Below, piece after piece: positions 27,467-36,534 of a stretch of DNA of 64,000 nucleotides. Numbering within the stretch: position 1 is the stretch's first letter; each line of letters opens with the position of its first letter. This DNA is from an uncultured Bacteroidales bacterium (GTDB lineage: Bacteria; Bacteroidota; Bacteroidia; Bacteroidales; UBA932). A program made the translations under genes and the position numbers. The notes below the pieces were generated by a model that was given only the letters and a program-made list of their open reading frames with translations, did not search any database and had not been told where the DNA came from. The stretch spans positions 1 through 64,000 of the forward strand of contig CAMQDS010000006.1 of the NCBI GenBank assembly GCA_946999645.1. The letters run 5' to 3'.

Positions 27467-28024
27467 ATGGTATTAAAGTATCGCATTTCATTAGCAGGCA
27501 TCAAAGGTTTTGCCAGAGTATATGAGCTAAGGTCGTCAATGACCCTATATGATTTCCACAAAGTTATGAGGGATGAGATGGAATTTCCTCGCGATCAACA
27601 GATACAATTTAAGGCTCTTGATGAAAAAGGGGCTTTGGTTGCACGTTATGCAATGTTTGATTTGGGAAACGGTACGGTAGATGATATTACTTTGGAAAAC
27701 ACTTTATCTAAAGGGGTTACATCATTTATATATTTCTATGATGTGACTAATAAAAAGAGTGTTATCATAACTTTTGAAGGGGAAGTGGAAAATCCTGTAT
27801 CTTCAGAATTTCCAGCTCTTATAGAATCCAAAGGACCTAATCCTATTGAATTTGAAAATGGATATGTAGCATACGAAGATCTACCCGATGAACAAAAACA
27901 TCTTCATCCAGGGCATAGTGTTGATTCTGAAGAAGATGATATTGATGAGGGGGACGATGATGAACTTGATGAAGGGGATGACGAGGATGGTAGTGAAATT
28001 TATGACGAAGACGAGGAACTGTAA
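27467..28024 (+). CDS. PRiA4_ORF3-like domain protein with acidic tail
   Basis: A 185-residue protein whose first 140 residues resemble the plasmid pRiA4b ORF-3 domain, a small fold first seen in transposon-associated proteins but also found as a chromosomal gene beside miaA in Bacteroidota. The last 40 residues are almost entirely Asp, Glu and Gly, a strongly acidic tail. No catalytic motif is visible. It starts a two-gene operon with miaA, five bases apart. The function is unknown; the acidic tail suggests binding to a basic partner or DNA mimicry, as inference only. Confidence 0.75.
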   Translation: MVLKYRISLAGIKGFARVYELRSSMTLYDFHKVMRDEMEFPRDQQIQFKALDEKGALVARYAMFDLGNGTVDDITLENTLSKGVTSFIYFYDVTNKKSVIITFEGEVENPVSSEFPALIESKGPNPIEFENGYVAYEDLPDEQKHLHPGHSVDSEEDDIDEGDDDELDEGDDEDGSEIYDEDEEL

Positions 28025-28029
28025 TCCGA

Positions 28030-28893
28030 ATGGATAGGAGACTTATAGTTATAACGGGGCCTACTGGTGTAGGAAAAACCGACTATAGTATAGAACTTGC
28101 ATTGAAATATGGCTCTCCTATTATTTCCTGTGATTCGCGTCAAATATATAAAGAAATGACAATCGGGACGGCTGTTCCGTCTAAAGAACAGTTGTCCAAA
28201 GTCAAACACTATTTTATACAAACTCATTCAGTGTCAAATTTATATACTGCAGGACAGTATGAGATTGAGGCACTGGAAATTATATCTAAATTATTCTCCA
28301 TTGGTCACGATACTCTTATTATGGCAGGAGGTTCTGGCTTTTATATAGATGCAGTATGTAATGGCTTAGATAATATCCCATCGGCAGATGAGTCTTTACG
28401 CAAAGAATTAAATGAAAGACTTAGTAAAGAAGGGGTAGAATCGTTGAGAATGGAATTGAAAGTGTTCGACCCGCTTGCCTATTCTCAAATAGATATTAAA
28501 AATCCTCAAAGAGTACTTAGGGCCCTTGAAGTGTGCATACTTTCGGGCAGACCCTTTTCTTCGTATAAACTTGCAAAAGGGAAAAAAAGAGATTTTACCA
28601 TTGAAAAAATATGTCTAACACGTCCGCGAGAAGAACTCTATTCAATGATAAATAAAAGAGTTCTGAATATGATTGACAGTGGATTGGTAGATGAAGTACG
28701 TTCCCTTTCTGAGTTTAGAGATCTTCCAGCACTTAATACCGTAGGTTACAAGGAAGTATTTGAAATGTTAGATGGAAAAATATCTCTTGATGAAACTGTA
28801 AATAAGATTCAATCATCTACAAGAAAATATGCAAAAAAACAGATTACTTGGTGGAGACGTGACCCTGAGGTAAAATGGCTGCAATTAACATAA
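28030..28893 (+). CDS. miaA: tRNA dimethylallyltransferase
   Basis: MiaA transfers the dimethylallyl group to adenosine-37 of tRNAs that read codons starting with U. The P-loop GPTGVGKTDYS and the CDSRQIYKEMTIGTA motif are characteristic, followed by GGSGFYIDAVCNG and the tRNA-binding RALE segment. The 287-residue length is slightly below the usual 300-310. It ends five bases from the convergent recQ stop. Confidence 0.96.
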   Translation: MDRRLIVITGPTGVGKTDYSIELALKYGSPIISCDSRQIYKEMTIGTAVPSKEQLSKVKHYFIQTHSVSNLYTAGQYEIEALEIISKLFSIGHDTLIMAGGSGFYIDAVCNGLDNIPSADESLRKELNERLSKEGVESLRMELKVFDPLAYSQIDIKNPQRVLRALEVCILSGRPFSSYKLAKGKKRDFTIEKICLTRPREELYSMINKRVLNMIDSGLVDEVRSLSEFRDLPALNTVGYKEVFEMLDGKISLDETVNKIQSSTRKYAKKQITWWRRDPEVKWLQLT

Positions 28894-28898
28894 AATCA

Positions 28899-31112
28899 TT
28901 AATTTGCCACTTCGCATAAAAACTTTATACGCACCAATCTTATTTCCATTTCTTCGTAATCTGGTCCCATGGTTTTAACGGCTTCATCAATAGAGTCAGA
29001 AGTGGATTCCTCACGGAAATATGTATAAATATCATTCACTACGTCCATTGCGATATTAGCATTTATATAGTAGTCGAGATTTAACTTTGTTCCAGACTTT
29101 ACAATATCCTCAATTTCAGACATAAGGTCATCCAATTCCATGTCTTTTGACGAGGCAATCTCTTCAAGATCCATTTTTCTATCTATACATTGAATGATAT
29201 ATATCTTATTGGTGGATTTTGTAGCAATTGATTTTATCACAAAATCATCCGGTTTGGAAATATCGTTTTCTTCAACATATTTGCCAATCAACTCAATAAA
29301 TTCGCTTCCATATTTTTTTGCTTTTCCTTCACCGACACCTTGACAATTTTTTAAATCTTCAAAAGAAGTAGGATACAGGATTGACATATCTTCAAGAGAA
29401 ACATCCCCGAATATTACCCATGGTTGCAACCGCAACTTTTTCGCTACATCTCTTCTTAAGTCTTTAAGCATGGATAGCAGAACCTGATCTCCTCCTCCAC
29501 CGCCTTTTGTAGCAGCACCCGTGGACATAATATCATCATCGTCATCCTCCTCCGTAGTGTCTGAAAAAGAACGTTCCTCCGTAATCATAATTCTATAGGG
29601 AGACTGTAAAAATTCTAAACCTTCTTTTGTAGGCGAAATAAGTCCGTATGTATCGATCTCCTTATCTAACAGTTTACGTATTATTCCTTGCCTGATTACC
29701 GCACTCCAGAATTTTACCCCATGTGCAGAACCTGCTCCAAATAGTTCAAGTTCATCATGTTTATAAGATTGTATCAGAGCGTTTGTCTCGCCAGCAAGAA
29801 TATTCGCAATGTGCTCTATTTTAAAATGTTCTGGGAGCGAATTTATCAGTTTTATTACCAGGCACATTTCTTTTCGTCCGTCAAATCTTGACTTCGGATG
29901 AAGGCAATTATCGCAGGCTCCGCAGTTGTCCTTATCATAAGTCTCACCAAAATAATCGAGTAGAAGTTTTCTTCGACATTCGTTGGATTCTGCATAAGCG
30001 GCTGTTTCAAGAAGCAACTGTTTGCCTATTTCTTGTTCAGATACCGGTTTCCCTTGCATAAACTTTTCAAGTTTCCGAATATCTTTGTAACTATAATAAG
30101 TAATACAAATTCCCTCCTTACCATCCCTACCTGCTCGTCCTGTCTCCTGGTAATACCCTTCAATACTCTTAGGAATATCATAATGGATAACGAATCGGAC
30201 ATCTGGCTTATCGATACCCATTCCAAAAGCAATGGTAGCAACGATAACATCTGCTTCTTCCATCAAAAACTTATCCTGATTCTCAGCTCTTGTTTTGGCA
30301 TCTAATCCAGCATGATAAGGAAGAGCTTTTATTCCATTAATTACCAGAATCTGTGCAAGTTCTTCCACCTTTTTACGGCTAAGGCAATATATAATCCCCG
30401 ACTTTCCTGGATTTTGCTTTATGAATTTAATAATATCCTTTTCGGGGGCTTCCTTATCCCTTACTTCATAATAAAGATTAGGTCTGTTAAACGAAGACTT
30501 AAATACTTCAGCGTCTTGTATTCCAAGATTTTTCTGTATATCACTCTGTACCTTCGGAGTTGCAGTTGCCGTAAGAGCTATTATAGGTGCTTTCCCTATT
30601 TCTTCTGCAAGAGCGCGTATTTTTCTGTATTCTGGTCTGAAATCATGTCCCCATTCGGAAATACAATGGGCTTCATCAACTGCATAGAAAGAAATCTTAA
30701 GACCTTTGAGCAGAACTATGTTCTCTTCTTTTTGTAGGGATTCTGGAGCGACATAAATAAGTTTTGTTGTCCCTGATATGAGGTCATCCCGTACTTCTGA
30801 GAGTTGAGCCTTATTGAGTGAGGAATTGAGAAAATGTGCTATCCCTTCATTTTCAGCAGAAAATCCTCTTATGGCATCCACTTGATTTTTCATTAAGGCA
30901 ATCAGAGGAGAAATTACAATGGCAGTCCCTTCCATAAGTAGGGCAGGCAACTGATAACACAACGATTTGCCAGCACCCGTTGGCATAATGACAAAGGTGT
31001 CTTTCCCATTAAGTAGATTTGTTATAATCTTCTCCTGATCCCCTTTAAAGGAATCATACCCAAAGAACTCTTTAAGTTTCTTTTTTAATGAATACGACTT
31101 AGTGACGGACAT
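28899..31112 (-). CDS. recQ: ATP-dependent DNA helicase RecQ
   Basis: A 737-residue 3'-5' DNA helicase for recombination and fork repair. Walker A is MPTGAGKS, Walker B is the DEAH box in AVDEAHCISEWGHDFRPEY, and the zinc-binding cysteines are in the segments ECRRKLLLDYFG and NCGACDNC. RQC winged-helix and HRDC-like domains follow. Between them is a flexible linker of consecutive Asp and Gly runs (around 29480-29580), and the C-terminus carries an extra region of about 100 residues. The length and layout fit Bacteroidota RecQ. Confidence 0.96.
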   Translation of the reverse strand: MSVTKSYSLKKKLKEFFGYDSFKGDQEKIITNLLNGKDTFVIMPTGAGKSLCYQLPALLMEGTAIVISPLIALMKNQVDAIRGFSAENEGIAHFLNSSLNKAQLSEVRDDLISGTTKLIYVAPESLQKEENIVLLKGLKISFYAVDEAHCISEWGHDFRPEYRKIRALAEEIGKAPIIALTATATPKVQSDIQKNLGIQDAEVFKSSFNRPNLYYEVRDKEAPEKDIIKFIKQNPGKSGIIYCLSRKKVEELAQILVINGIKALPYHAGLDAKTRAENQDKFLMEEADVIVATIAFGMGIDKPDVRFVIHYDIPKSIEGYYQETGRAGRDGKEGICITYYSYKDIRKLEKFMQGKPVSEQEIGKQLLLETAAYAESNECRRKLLLDYFGETYDKDNCGACDNCLHPKSRFDGRKEMCLVIKLINSLPEHFKIEHIANILAGETNALIQSYKHDELELFGAGSAHGVKFWSAVIRQGIIRKLLDKEIDTYGLISPTKEGLEFLQSPYRIMITEERSFSDTTEEDDDDDIMSTGAATKGGGGGDQVLLSMLKDLRRDVAKKLRLQPWVIFGDVSLEDMSILYPTSFEDLKNCQGVGEGKAKKYGSEFIELIGKYVEENDISKPDDFVIKSIATKSTNKIYIIQCIDRKMDLEEIASSKDMELDDLMSEIEDIVKSGTKLNLDYYINANIAMDVVNDIYTYFREESTSDSIDEAVKTMGPDYEEMEIRLVRIKFLCEVAN

Positions 31113-31276
31113 GTCAGTTTTAAGTTATTTCTTAAAATAATAATAAGGAAATGACCATTCGTTATATAAAGATACAATAATTTTTTGTGTAACCAATATA
31201 ATTCATGCTTATACTGGCAAATAATAGCTTTATGAACAAAGTTGCATTTAAAAACTAAATACAAGAAATACAAGTT

Positions 31277-31350
31277 TTACCAATAAAATATAAGGATTAA
31301 TAAAGTTTTACCAATAAATAACTATAGTATTTAAAAGGATTACTAATAAA
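31277..31350 (+). repeat. Three phased direct repeats upstream of the SusC gene
   Basis: TTACCAATAAA at 31277-31287 and 31308-31318 (inside the longer identical AAGTTTTACCAATAAA) and TTACTAATAAA at 31340-31350 are spaced 31 and 32 bases, about three turns of the DNA helix. They lie 55-130 bases before the SusC start codon, where a regulator of the locus could bind on one face of the DNA. The remaining part of the 31113-31404 gap shows no gene. Confidence 0.55.
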
Positions 31351-31379
31351 TAGGGATAGTCTGCCCACAAACATTTCTG

Positions 31380-31387
31380 TAACTTCG
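31380..31387 (+). promoter_or_regulatory. Near-consensus -7 element of the SusCD operon
   Basis: TAACTTCG differs from TAnnTTTG by one base and has no good TTTG partner upstream, which fits a promoter that needs an activator. It is 18 bases ahead of the preferred SusC start. Confidence 0.35.
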
Positions 31388-31404
31388 CGGATTATGTGAT
31401 TGTG

Positions 31405-34400
31405 ATGGCCCGCTCTTTACTAAAATGTATACTCATTATTGTTTTATCTATATTTTCTTTATATGGATTTTCTAAGGGAAAGACTATTGAAATTAAGGGG
31501 TATGTGACAGATAAACAAGGCGTTCCGATAGAAGGTGCGGGCATTTTTTCCCACGAAGAGAAGGGTAAAGATACCGGTTGCCTTTCAGACTCTACAGGGT
31601 TTTTCAAGTTTTCATGCACTTGTGAGGCTAGTGGTTTTTATGTAAAAATGCTTGGCTATCAAACTCGTTATGTGCGTATAGACAATCGTCCTCAGTATTA
31701 TATAATTCTCTATGAAAGCATGCAATCGGTTGATGACGTTGTGGTTACCGGCTATGTAGACAGAAAGAAGGACAGTTATACAGGCTCAATCTATGCAATA
31801 AAAAGGGAAACGATTGATAAACTTGTTCACACCAATGCCTTGGAAATAATACGTCTTAGTTCTCCCGGTTTTGAGATTACAAAGGACATTTTACAGGGTT
31901 CTAATCCGAATAAGGTTCCTGAAATGATACTTCGTGGTAGAAGTAGTTTTGTGGAGGGGGATAAGACTAATGTCCCTCTGTTTATACTCGATGGCTCTGA
32001 AGTAGATATAAATTATGTCTTCAATATGCCGACAGAGGATATTGAGTCCATATATATTTTGAAAGATGCTCCAGCTGCTTCTTTTTATGGATCCAAGGCT
32101 GCAAATGGAGTAATTGTTATTACCACGAGATCGACAAAAGAAGGGCGTCTGCAGGTGTCTTACAGTGGAAATATGCAAATCACATCTCCTGACTTGTCAG
32201 ATTATCATTTACTTAATGCAGCAGATAAATTGGAATATGAACGTCTTGCTGGGCTTTATGGCAACTTCAAAGGCAGTAGCAGTTCTGATGTATCAAAGCA
32301 GATCCTTTATTATGAAAAGAAGGATAGGGTTAATGCAGGGGTAAATACTGATTGGAAACGATTGGCACTACGTACTGGAATTAGTCATATTCACAACATA
32401 ACACTTTCAGGTGGAAGTCGAATGTTCCGTTACAATCTGTCTGGAAGTTATAATGGTATATCAGGAGTTATGGATAAGTCAGGTAAGGGCGGCTCTTCGT
32501 TAAGAATTAATCTTACTTATGGGAATATGAGAAAAATATTTTTGCAGAATATAACTTCATTTGGCAAAAATTTTTCTACAGATGTGCCTTATGGTTCCTT
32601 TTCTGATTATGTGAAACTTAATCCATACGATAAGCCATACAATGATGATGGGACACTCAATAATAATCTTTCTTTTATCGCGGCTAATCCTTTGTATGAA
32701 AAGAATTTAAATAGTTATATAAAAAATTCGTCATATAGTTTTATAAATACTTTCCGATTGAGATGGAGTTTCTTTGAAAATATGAGGATAGAAGCGACAA
32801 TGTCCTTTTCAAGAACAGAAAGCGAGGCAGAAACTTTCTATTCTCCACATTCCAAGAAGTTCTATTTTGCAGATCCTCTTAAAAGAGGCAGTTTTGATAT
32901 TTTTTATGGCAATACTGAAACAGTGTCATCAAATATATTTTTCGTATATGATAAGACTTGGATAAAAAATACTTTTATTCTGACAAGTGGGGCAAATATT
33001 GAATCTCGTACTAACAATAGTAATTCTTTCAGAGCTATAGGAGTTTTATCAGATAAATTGGATCATCCTTCTATGGCATCTGGTTTCGCTGAAAGCAGTC
33101 ACCCTGGTGGCGGACGTAATGTTACAAGGATGCTTGGCGGGTATATCAATGCAAACTATATCTTTGATAATCGGTACTTTGCAGATTTTTCAATAAGATA
33201 CGAGGGGTCTTCACTTTTTGGTGCTGACAATAAATTCGCTCCTTTTGGTGCTATCGGTCTTGGATGGAATATTCATAGGGAAGAATTTATGAAGGGGAAA
33301 AATGTTTCTCTTCTTAAATTGCGTGCCAGTATCGGTTATGTGGGCAATGCTGGATTTAGTCCGTATCAGGCTCGACTTGCTTATCGTTATAATGTTGATT
33401 TACAATATGATGGCAACGTAGGTGCAGTGCCTGTATCAATGGTAAATCCACGACTTAAATGGGAGAAAAGTCAAAAGCGGAATTTAGGTCTTGACTTCGT
33501 AGCCTTTAATGATAGGCTAAGTGGAAGCTTGGAAGTCTATTATAATACTACCAATGATATAGTAATGACCATAGCCAAACCCTCACATATAGGCTTTAAG
33601 GACTCTAAGGAAAATCTTGGCAGGATAAGAAATTGCGGCATTGAAATGTCTTTACGAGGAAATATTTTCAGAACTTCAGATTCAAATCTAAATGTTTTTT
33701 GGAATGTTTCTCATAATGACAATAAAATAATGGAGATAAGTAATTATCTTAAAAATAGAAACAAGAAAAATGAAGAAACGTCCAAACCTTCACTTCCAAA
33801 TTCTTTGTATGAAGAGGGTCAGTCTATGACAACTTTAAAAGTGATGCAGTCTGCTGGTATAAATCCTGCTAACGGAAAAGAATTATTTGTCCTTCCTGAC
33901 GGCAATCTTACATATAAGTACGATTATCATAATAAAAAAGCAGTAGGTGATATTGTCCCTACTTTACAGGGAGTTTTTGGATTTAATTATTCTTTTAAAA
34001 ATATTGAAATATCAACATTATTTGCTTATAGGTTGGGGGCAACTATATTCAATCAGACTCTTGCTATGAAAGTGGAAGGGGCTGATCCTACTTGTAATGT
34101 CGATAAAAGAGTATTTAACGATAGGTGGAAACGACCAGGTGATATTGCAAAATATAAAAGTATAACTTCGAGAGAGATAACTCCTGCTACTACGAGATTT
34201 ACTTCCAAGGAGTATGCATTGGAGGGTTCTTCTCTTCAAATATCTTACAGCATACCGCAAAAATTCTGTAAAAAATTGCACATTAGACATTTAAGGCTGT
34301 CGGCATCTACAGGAGACCTCTTCCATATTTCTACTATACGCAGAGAGAGAGGGCTTGATTATCCTTTTGCAAGAGTTTACCTGTTTTCACTCAATCTGAA

Positions 34401-34407
34401 TATATAG
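31405..34407 (+). CDS. SusC/RagA-type TonB-linked outer-membrane protein
   Basis: A 1000-residue outer-membrane transporter (start at ATG 31405; in-frame GTG codons at 31396 and 31402 are unlikely). After the signal peptide a carboxypeptidase-like regulatory domain (about 25-105) precedes the linker signature DDVVVTGYVDRKKDSYTG, the plug (about 110-220) and the barrel. Together with the SusD partner 3 bases downstream it should form a lid-and-barrel complex importing large nutrients with TonB energy. No glycosidase, sulfatase or peptidase is linked, so the cargo may be peptide, metal complex or another ligand rather than glycan. Confidence 0.93.
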   Translation: MARSLLKCILIIVLSIFSLYGFSKGKTIEIKGYVTDKQGVPIEGAGIFSHEEKGKDTGCLSDSTGFFKFSCTCEASGFYVKMLGYQTRYVRIDNRPQYYIILYESMQSVDDVVVTGYVDRKKDSYTGSIYAIKRETIDKLVHTNALEIIRLSSPGFEITKDILQGSNPNKVPEMILRGRSSFVEGDKTNVPLFILDGSEVDINYVFNMPTEDIESIYILKDAPAASFYGSKAANGVIVITTRSTKEGRLQVSYSGNMQITSPDLSDYHLLNAADKLEYERLAGLYGNFKGSSSSDVSKQILYYEKKDRVNAGVNTDWKRLALRTGISHIHNITLSGGSRMFRYNLSGSYNGISGVMDKSGKGGSSLRINLTYGNMRKIFLQNITSFGKNFSTDVPYGSFSDYVKLNPYDKPYNDDGTLNNNLSFIAANPLYEKNLNSYIKNSSYSFINTFRLRWSFFENMRIEATMSFSRTESEAETFYSPHSKKFYFADPLKRGSFDIFYGNTETVSSNIFFVYDKTWIKNTFILTSGANIESRTNNSNSFRAIGVLSDKLDHPSMASGFAESSHPGGGRNVTRMLGGYINANYIFDNRYFADFSIRYEGSSLFGADNKFAPFGAIGLGWNIHREEFMKGKNVSLLKLRASIGYVGNAGFSPYQARLAYRYNVDLQYDGNVGAVPVSMVNPRLKWEKSQKRNLGLDFVAFNDRLSGSLEVYYNTTNDIVMTIAKPSHIGFKDSKENLGRIRNCGIEMSLRGNIFRTSDSNLNVFWNVSHNDNKIMEISNYLKNRNKKNEETSKPSLPNSLYEEGQSMTTLKVMQSAGINPANGKELFVLPDGNLTYKYDYHNKKAVGDIVPTLQGVFGFNYSFKNIEISTLFAYRLGATIFNQTLAMKVEGADPTCNVDKRVFNDRWKRPGDIAKYKSITSREITPATTRFTSKEYALEGSSLQISYSIPQKFCKKLHIRHLRLSASTGDLFHISTIRRERGLDYPFARVYLFSLNLNI

Positions 34408-34410
34408 GAT

Positions 34411-35817
34411 ATGAAAAAATTAAGAAAAATATATATCATATTCAGTATTTTGATTGTGTCTTCATGCGATTTTTTAGATGGAGGAGTCAAAGGTATTGTT
34501 GATAATGGTAAGATGTTTAGTAATGAACAAGGGTTCATAGATGCTATGTCAGGCGTTTATGCCTCAATGACTAATGCAGGACTATATGGAGAAAATCTGT
34601 CTTTCGGACTTATTGACGAATTTGCCCAATTATATTATAACAATAGAGAATCTTATGAAACCACTCTTACCAAAACAATTGATTTAAAATATAAAGATGC
34701 AGATGTAAAGTCGAGGATAGATGAGGTGTGGGAGGTAGGATATAATGTTATATCTTCTGCAAACAGTATAATAGATAATGCTGCAAAATATCACTATCCT
34801 TCGGTTCCGAGAATAAAGGCAGAGGCTCTTGCAGTAAGAGCCTATATTCATTTCGACATGCTTCAATTATTTGCTCCTGGATATAACAGACGCAATGAAA
34901 AAGGTATACCATACGTAAAGCATTTTACAGATGAACCTGTCTTTTATTCAACTGTAGGAGAGGTATATGATGCAATAGTTTCAGATCTTAAAGAAGCTAT
35001 GACTTTGCTTAAGGATTCACCGAAAATACCTTCAGAAAAGAATGTGGAACTGCATCTTAATTATTACTCTGTAGCTGCAATCTTGGCAAGAGTAGAAAAT
35101 TGGGCTGGAAAGCATAAAGAGTCTGAAAAATATGCTCTTGAAGCATTGAAAGGGGGATACGAGTTTACCTATATAGAAAAAGTAAAGGGTTTGTTCAAAG
35201 GATACACTGCATACAAAGAATGTGTTTTTGGCTTGCAGGCACCTAAAATGTATCTGAGTGTAAGAAAAAAACTTACATCCAATAAATTGTCCGATGAAAC
35301 AGATATGGTCCGTTCTAATTTTAAAGAAATTTTTTCTTTAAATACGTTTACAGCCTCAAGTAATGACTATCGTTATCAGGCTTATTTTACTCAAAGAAAG
35401 TGGGGAAGTGGAACTGTAGCATTTACAAAATTGTATGATCAATATTACGATGAACATCAGAATGTGACAGATAGCAGAATACCTGGAATAAATCTGATAA
35501 GAATTCCTGAACTTTATTATATCCTAGCAGAATCAGTTTATGATGAAGATAAATCCAAAGCATTGATGTACTTAAATCAGGTAGTCACCGCGCGTGGACT
35601 CAGACCTTTGCCTTTAGCAGCGATAGCGGATAAGCCAGGCTTTGAAAAAGTACTTGTTAATGAGATAGTTAAAGAATTTTGGGGAGAAGGCCGTATCTTT
35701 TTTACATATAAACGTTTTCAACTGAATATGGAAGGTGTAGATGGTAAAGTACATAAGGCTTCTGATGAGGTTTATATATTGCCAGTACCTGAAAATGAAA
35801 AGGAGGAAGGCTTATGA
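34411..35817 (+). CDS. SusD/RagB-type surface lipoprotein
   Basis: A 468-residue SusD-like substrate-binding lipoprotein. The signal ends at the lipobox VSSC with Cys19. TPR-like helical repeats and the typical RAYIHFDMLQLFAPGY segment are present. It would cap the SusC barrel. Its stop overlaps the start of the DUF4843 gene by four bases, an indication of tight co-expression. Confidence 0.93.
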   Translation: MKKLRKIYIIFSILIVSSCDFLDGGVKGIVDNGKMFSNEQGFIDAMSGVYASMTNAGLYGENLSFGLIDEFAQLYYNNRESYETTLTKTIDLKYKDADVKSRIDEVWEVGYNVISSANSIIDNAAKYHYPSVPRIKAEALAVRAYIHFDMLQLFAPGYNRRNEKGIPYVKHFTDEPVFYSTVGEVYDAIVSDLKEAMTLLKDSPKIPSEKNVELHLNYYSVAAILARVENWAGKHKESEKYALEALKGGYEFTYIEKVKGLFKGYTAYKECVFGLQAPKMYLSVRKKLTSNKLSDETDMVRSNFKEIFSLNTFTASSNDYRYQAYFTQRKWGSGTVAFTKLYDQYYDEHQNVTDSRIPGINLIRIPELYYILAESVYDEDKSKALMYLNQVVTARGLRPLPLAAIADKPGFEKVLVNEIVKEFWGEGRIFFTYKRFQLNMEGVDGKVHKASDEVYILPVPENEKEEGL

Positions 35818-36500
35818 TAAAAATCATAATGAGAATAGGTTGTACACTTGTTTTAATCATTCTATTTTTCTCTTGCAAGTATCAGGAAAGCTTTACTTAT
35901 ACGGGAAGTCGAAAAGTGAATTTTACTACTGATTCTCTGTATTTTTCTTTCGGAAAAGAGCCTTTTTCCATTACAGACACGACTATAGTTCTTAAAGCGG
36001 AACTTATTGGTGTCCCGTCAGTTAATCCGTTATCTTTTGCTGTCGATATAGATAAAAATATGACAACAGCAATAATTGGTGAACATTATGACGGACTTTT
36101 GAAAGAGTATAGGTTTGAACCAGGACAATCATATGCTGACATGCCAATCCACATTCATAGACGTAAATTAGATGAGACTAAAGACTATATCATAAGGCTG
36201 AGTATTGTACCTACGCCCGATTTGTCACTTGGGGTATTGGAAAACAGAAGCTTAAGTATATGCTTTAACAATTCTCTCGATAAACCTCTGTGGTGGAACT
36301 CTCTTGATATGTATCTGGGTGAATATAATGTACGTAAGTATCAGAAATTCATAGAAATATTTGGAAGACCCGTGTCAGATAACGATATAAAGGATAATAA
36401 ATATGGGGTTTTGAGAGTATTTAAGAAAGTGAAAATTTATTTTGATGCGGAGCCATATCCAGGCGTTATATTCCCTGATGTGAAATGGCCTGTTTGGTAA
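35814..36500 (+). CDS. DUF4843 lipoprotein
   Basis: A 228-residue secreted lipoprotein of the DUF4843 type, recognised from the N-terminal YTGSRKVNF and SFGKEPFSITDTT segment and the LDKPLWWNS block near the C-terminus. The lipobox Cys is residue 21 (FFSC). The family is found almost only between SusD and PKD-like lipoproteins in Bacteroidota, exactly as here. It is presumed to be a surface-exposed accessory binding protein; no ligand is known. Confidence 0.82.
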   Translation: MIKIIMRIGCTLVLIILFFSCKYQESFTYTGSRKVNFTTDSLYFSFGKEPFSITDTTIVLKAELIGVPSVNPLSFAVDIDKNMTTAIIGEHYDGLLKEYRFEPGQSYADMPIHIHRRKLDETKDYIIRLSIVPTPDLSLGVLENRSLSICFNNSLDKPLWWNSLDMYLGEYNVRKYQKFIEIFGRPVSDNDIKDNKYGVLRVFKKVKIYFDAEPYPGVIFPDVKWPVW

Positions 36501-36534
36501 TTAATAGAATAAAATAGTTAATTTAAAATGTTAT

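Noticed and set aside
27467..28024. Insertion sequence remnant suggested by the PRiA4_ORF3-like domain
   Set aside because: No terminal repeats, target duplication or transposase fragment is visible, and the gene is in an operon with miaA.
31113..31276. RNA gene or small protein in the recQ-SusC gap
   Set aside because: I see only AT-rich sequence with no convincing stem, promoter or frame outside the repeats.
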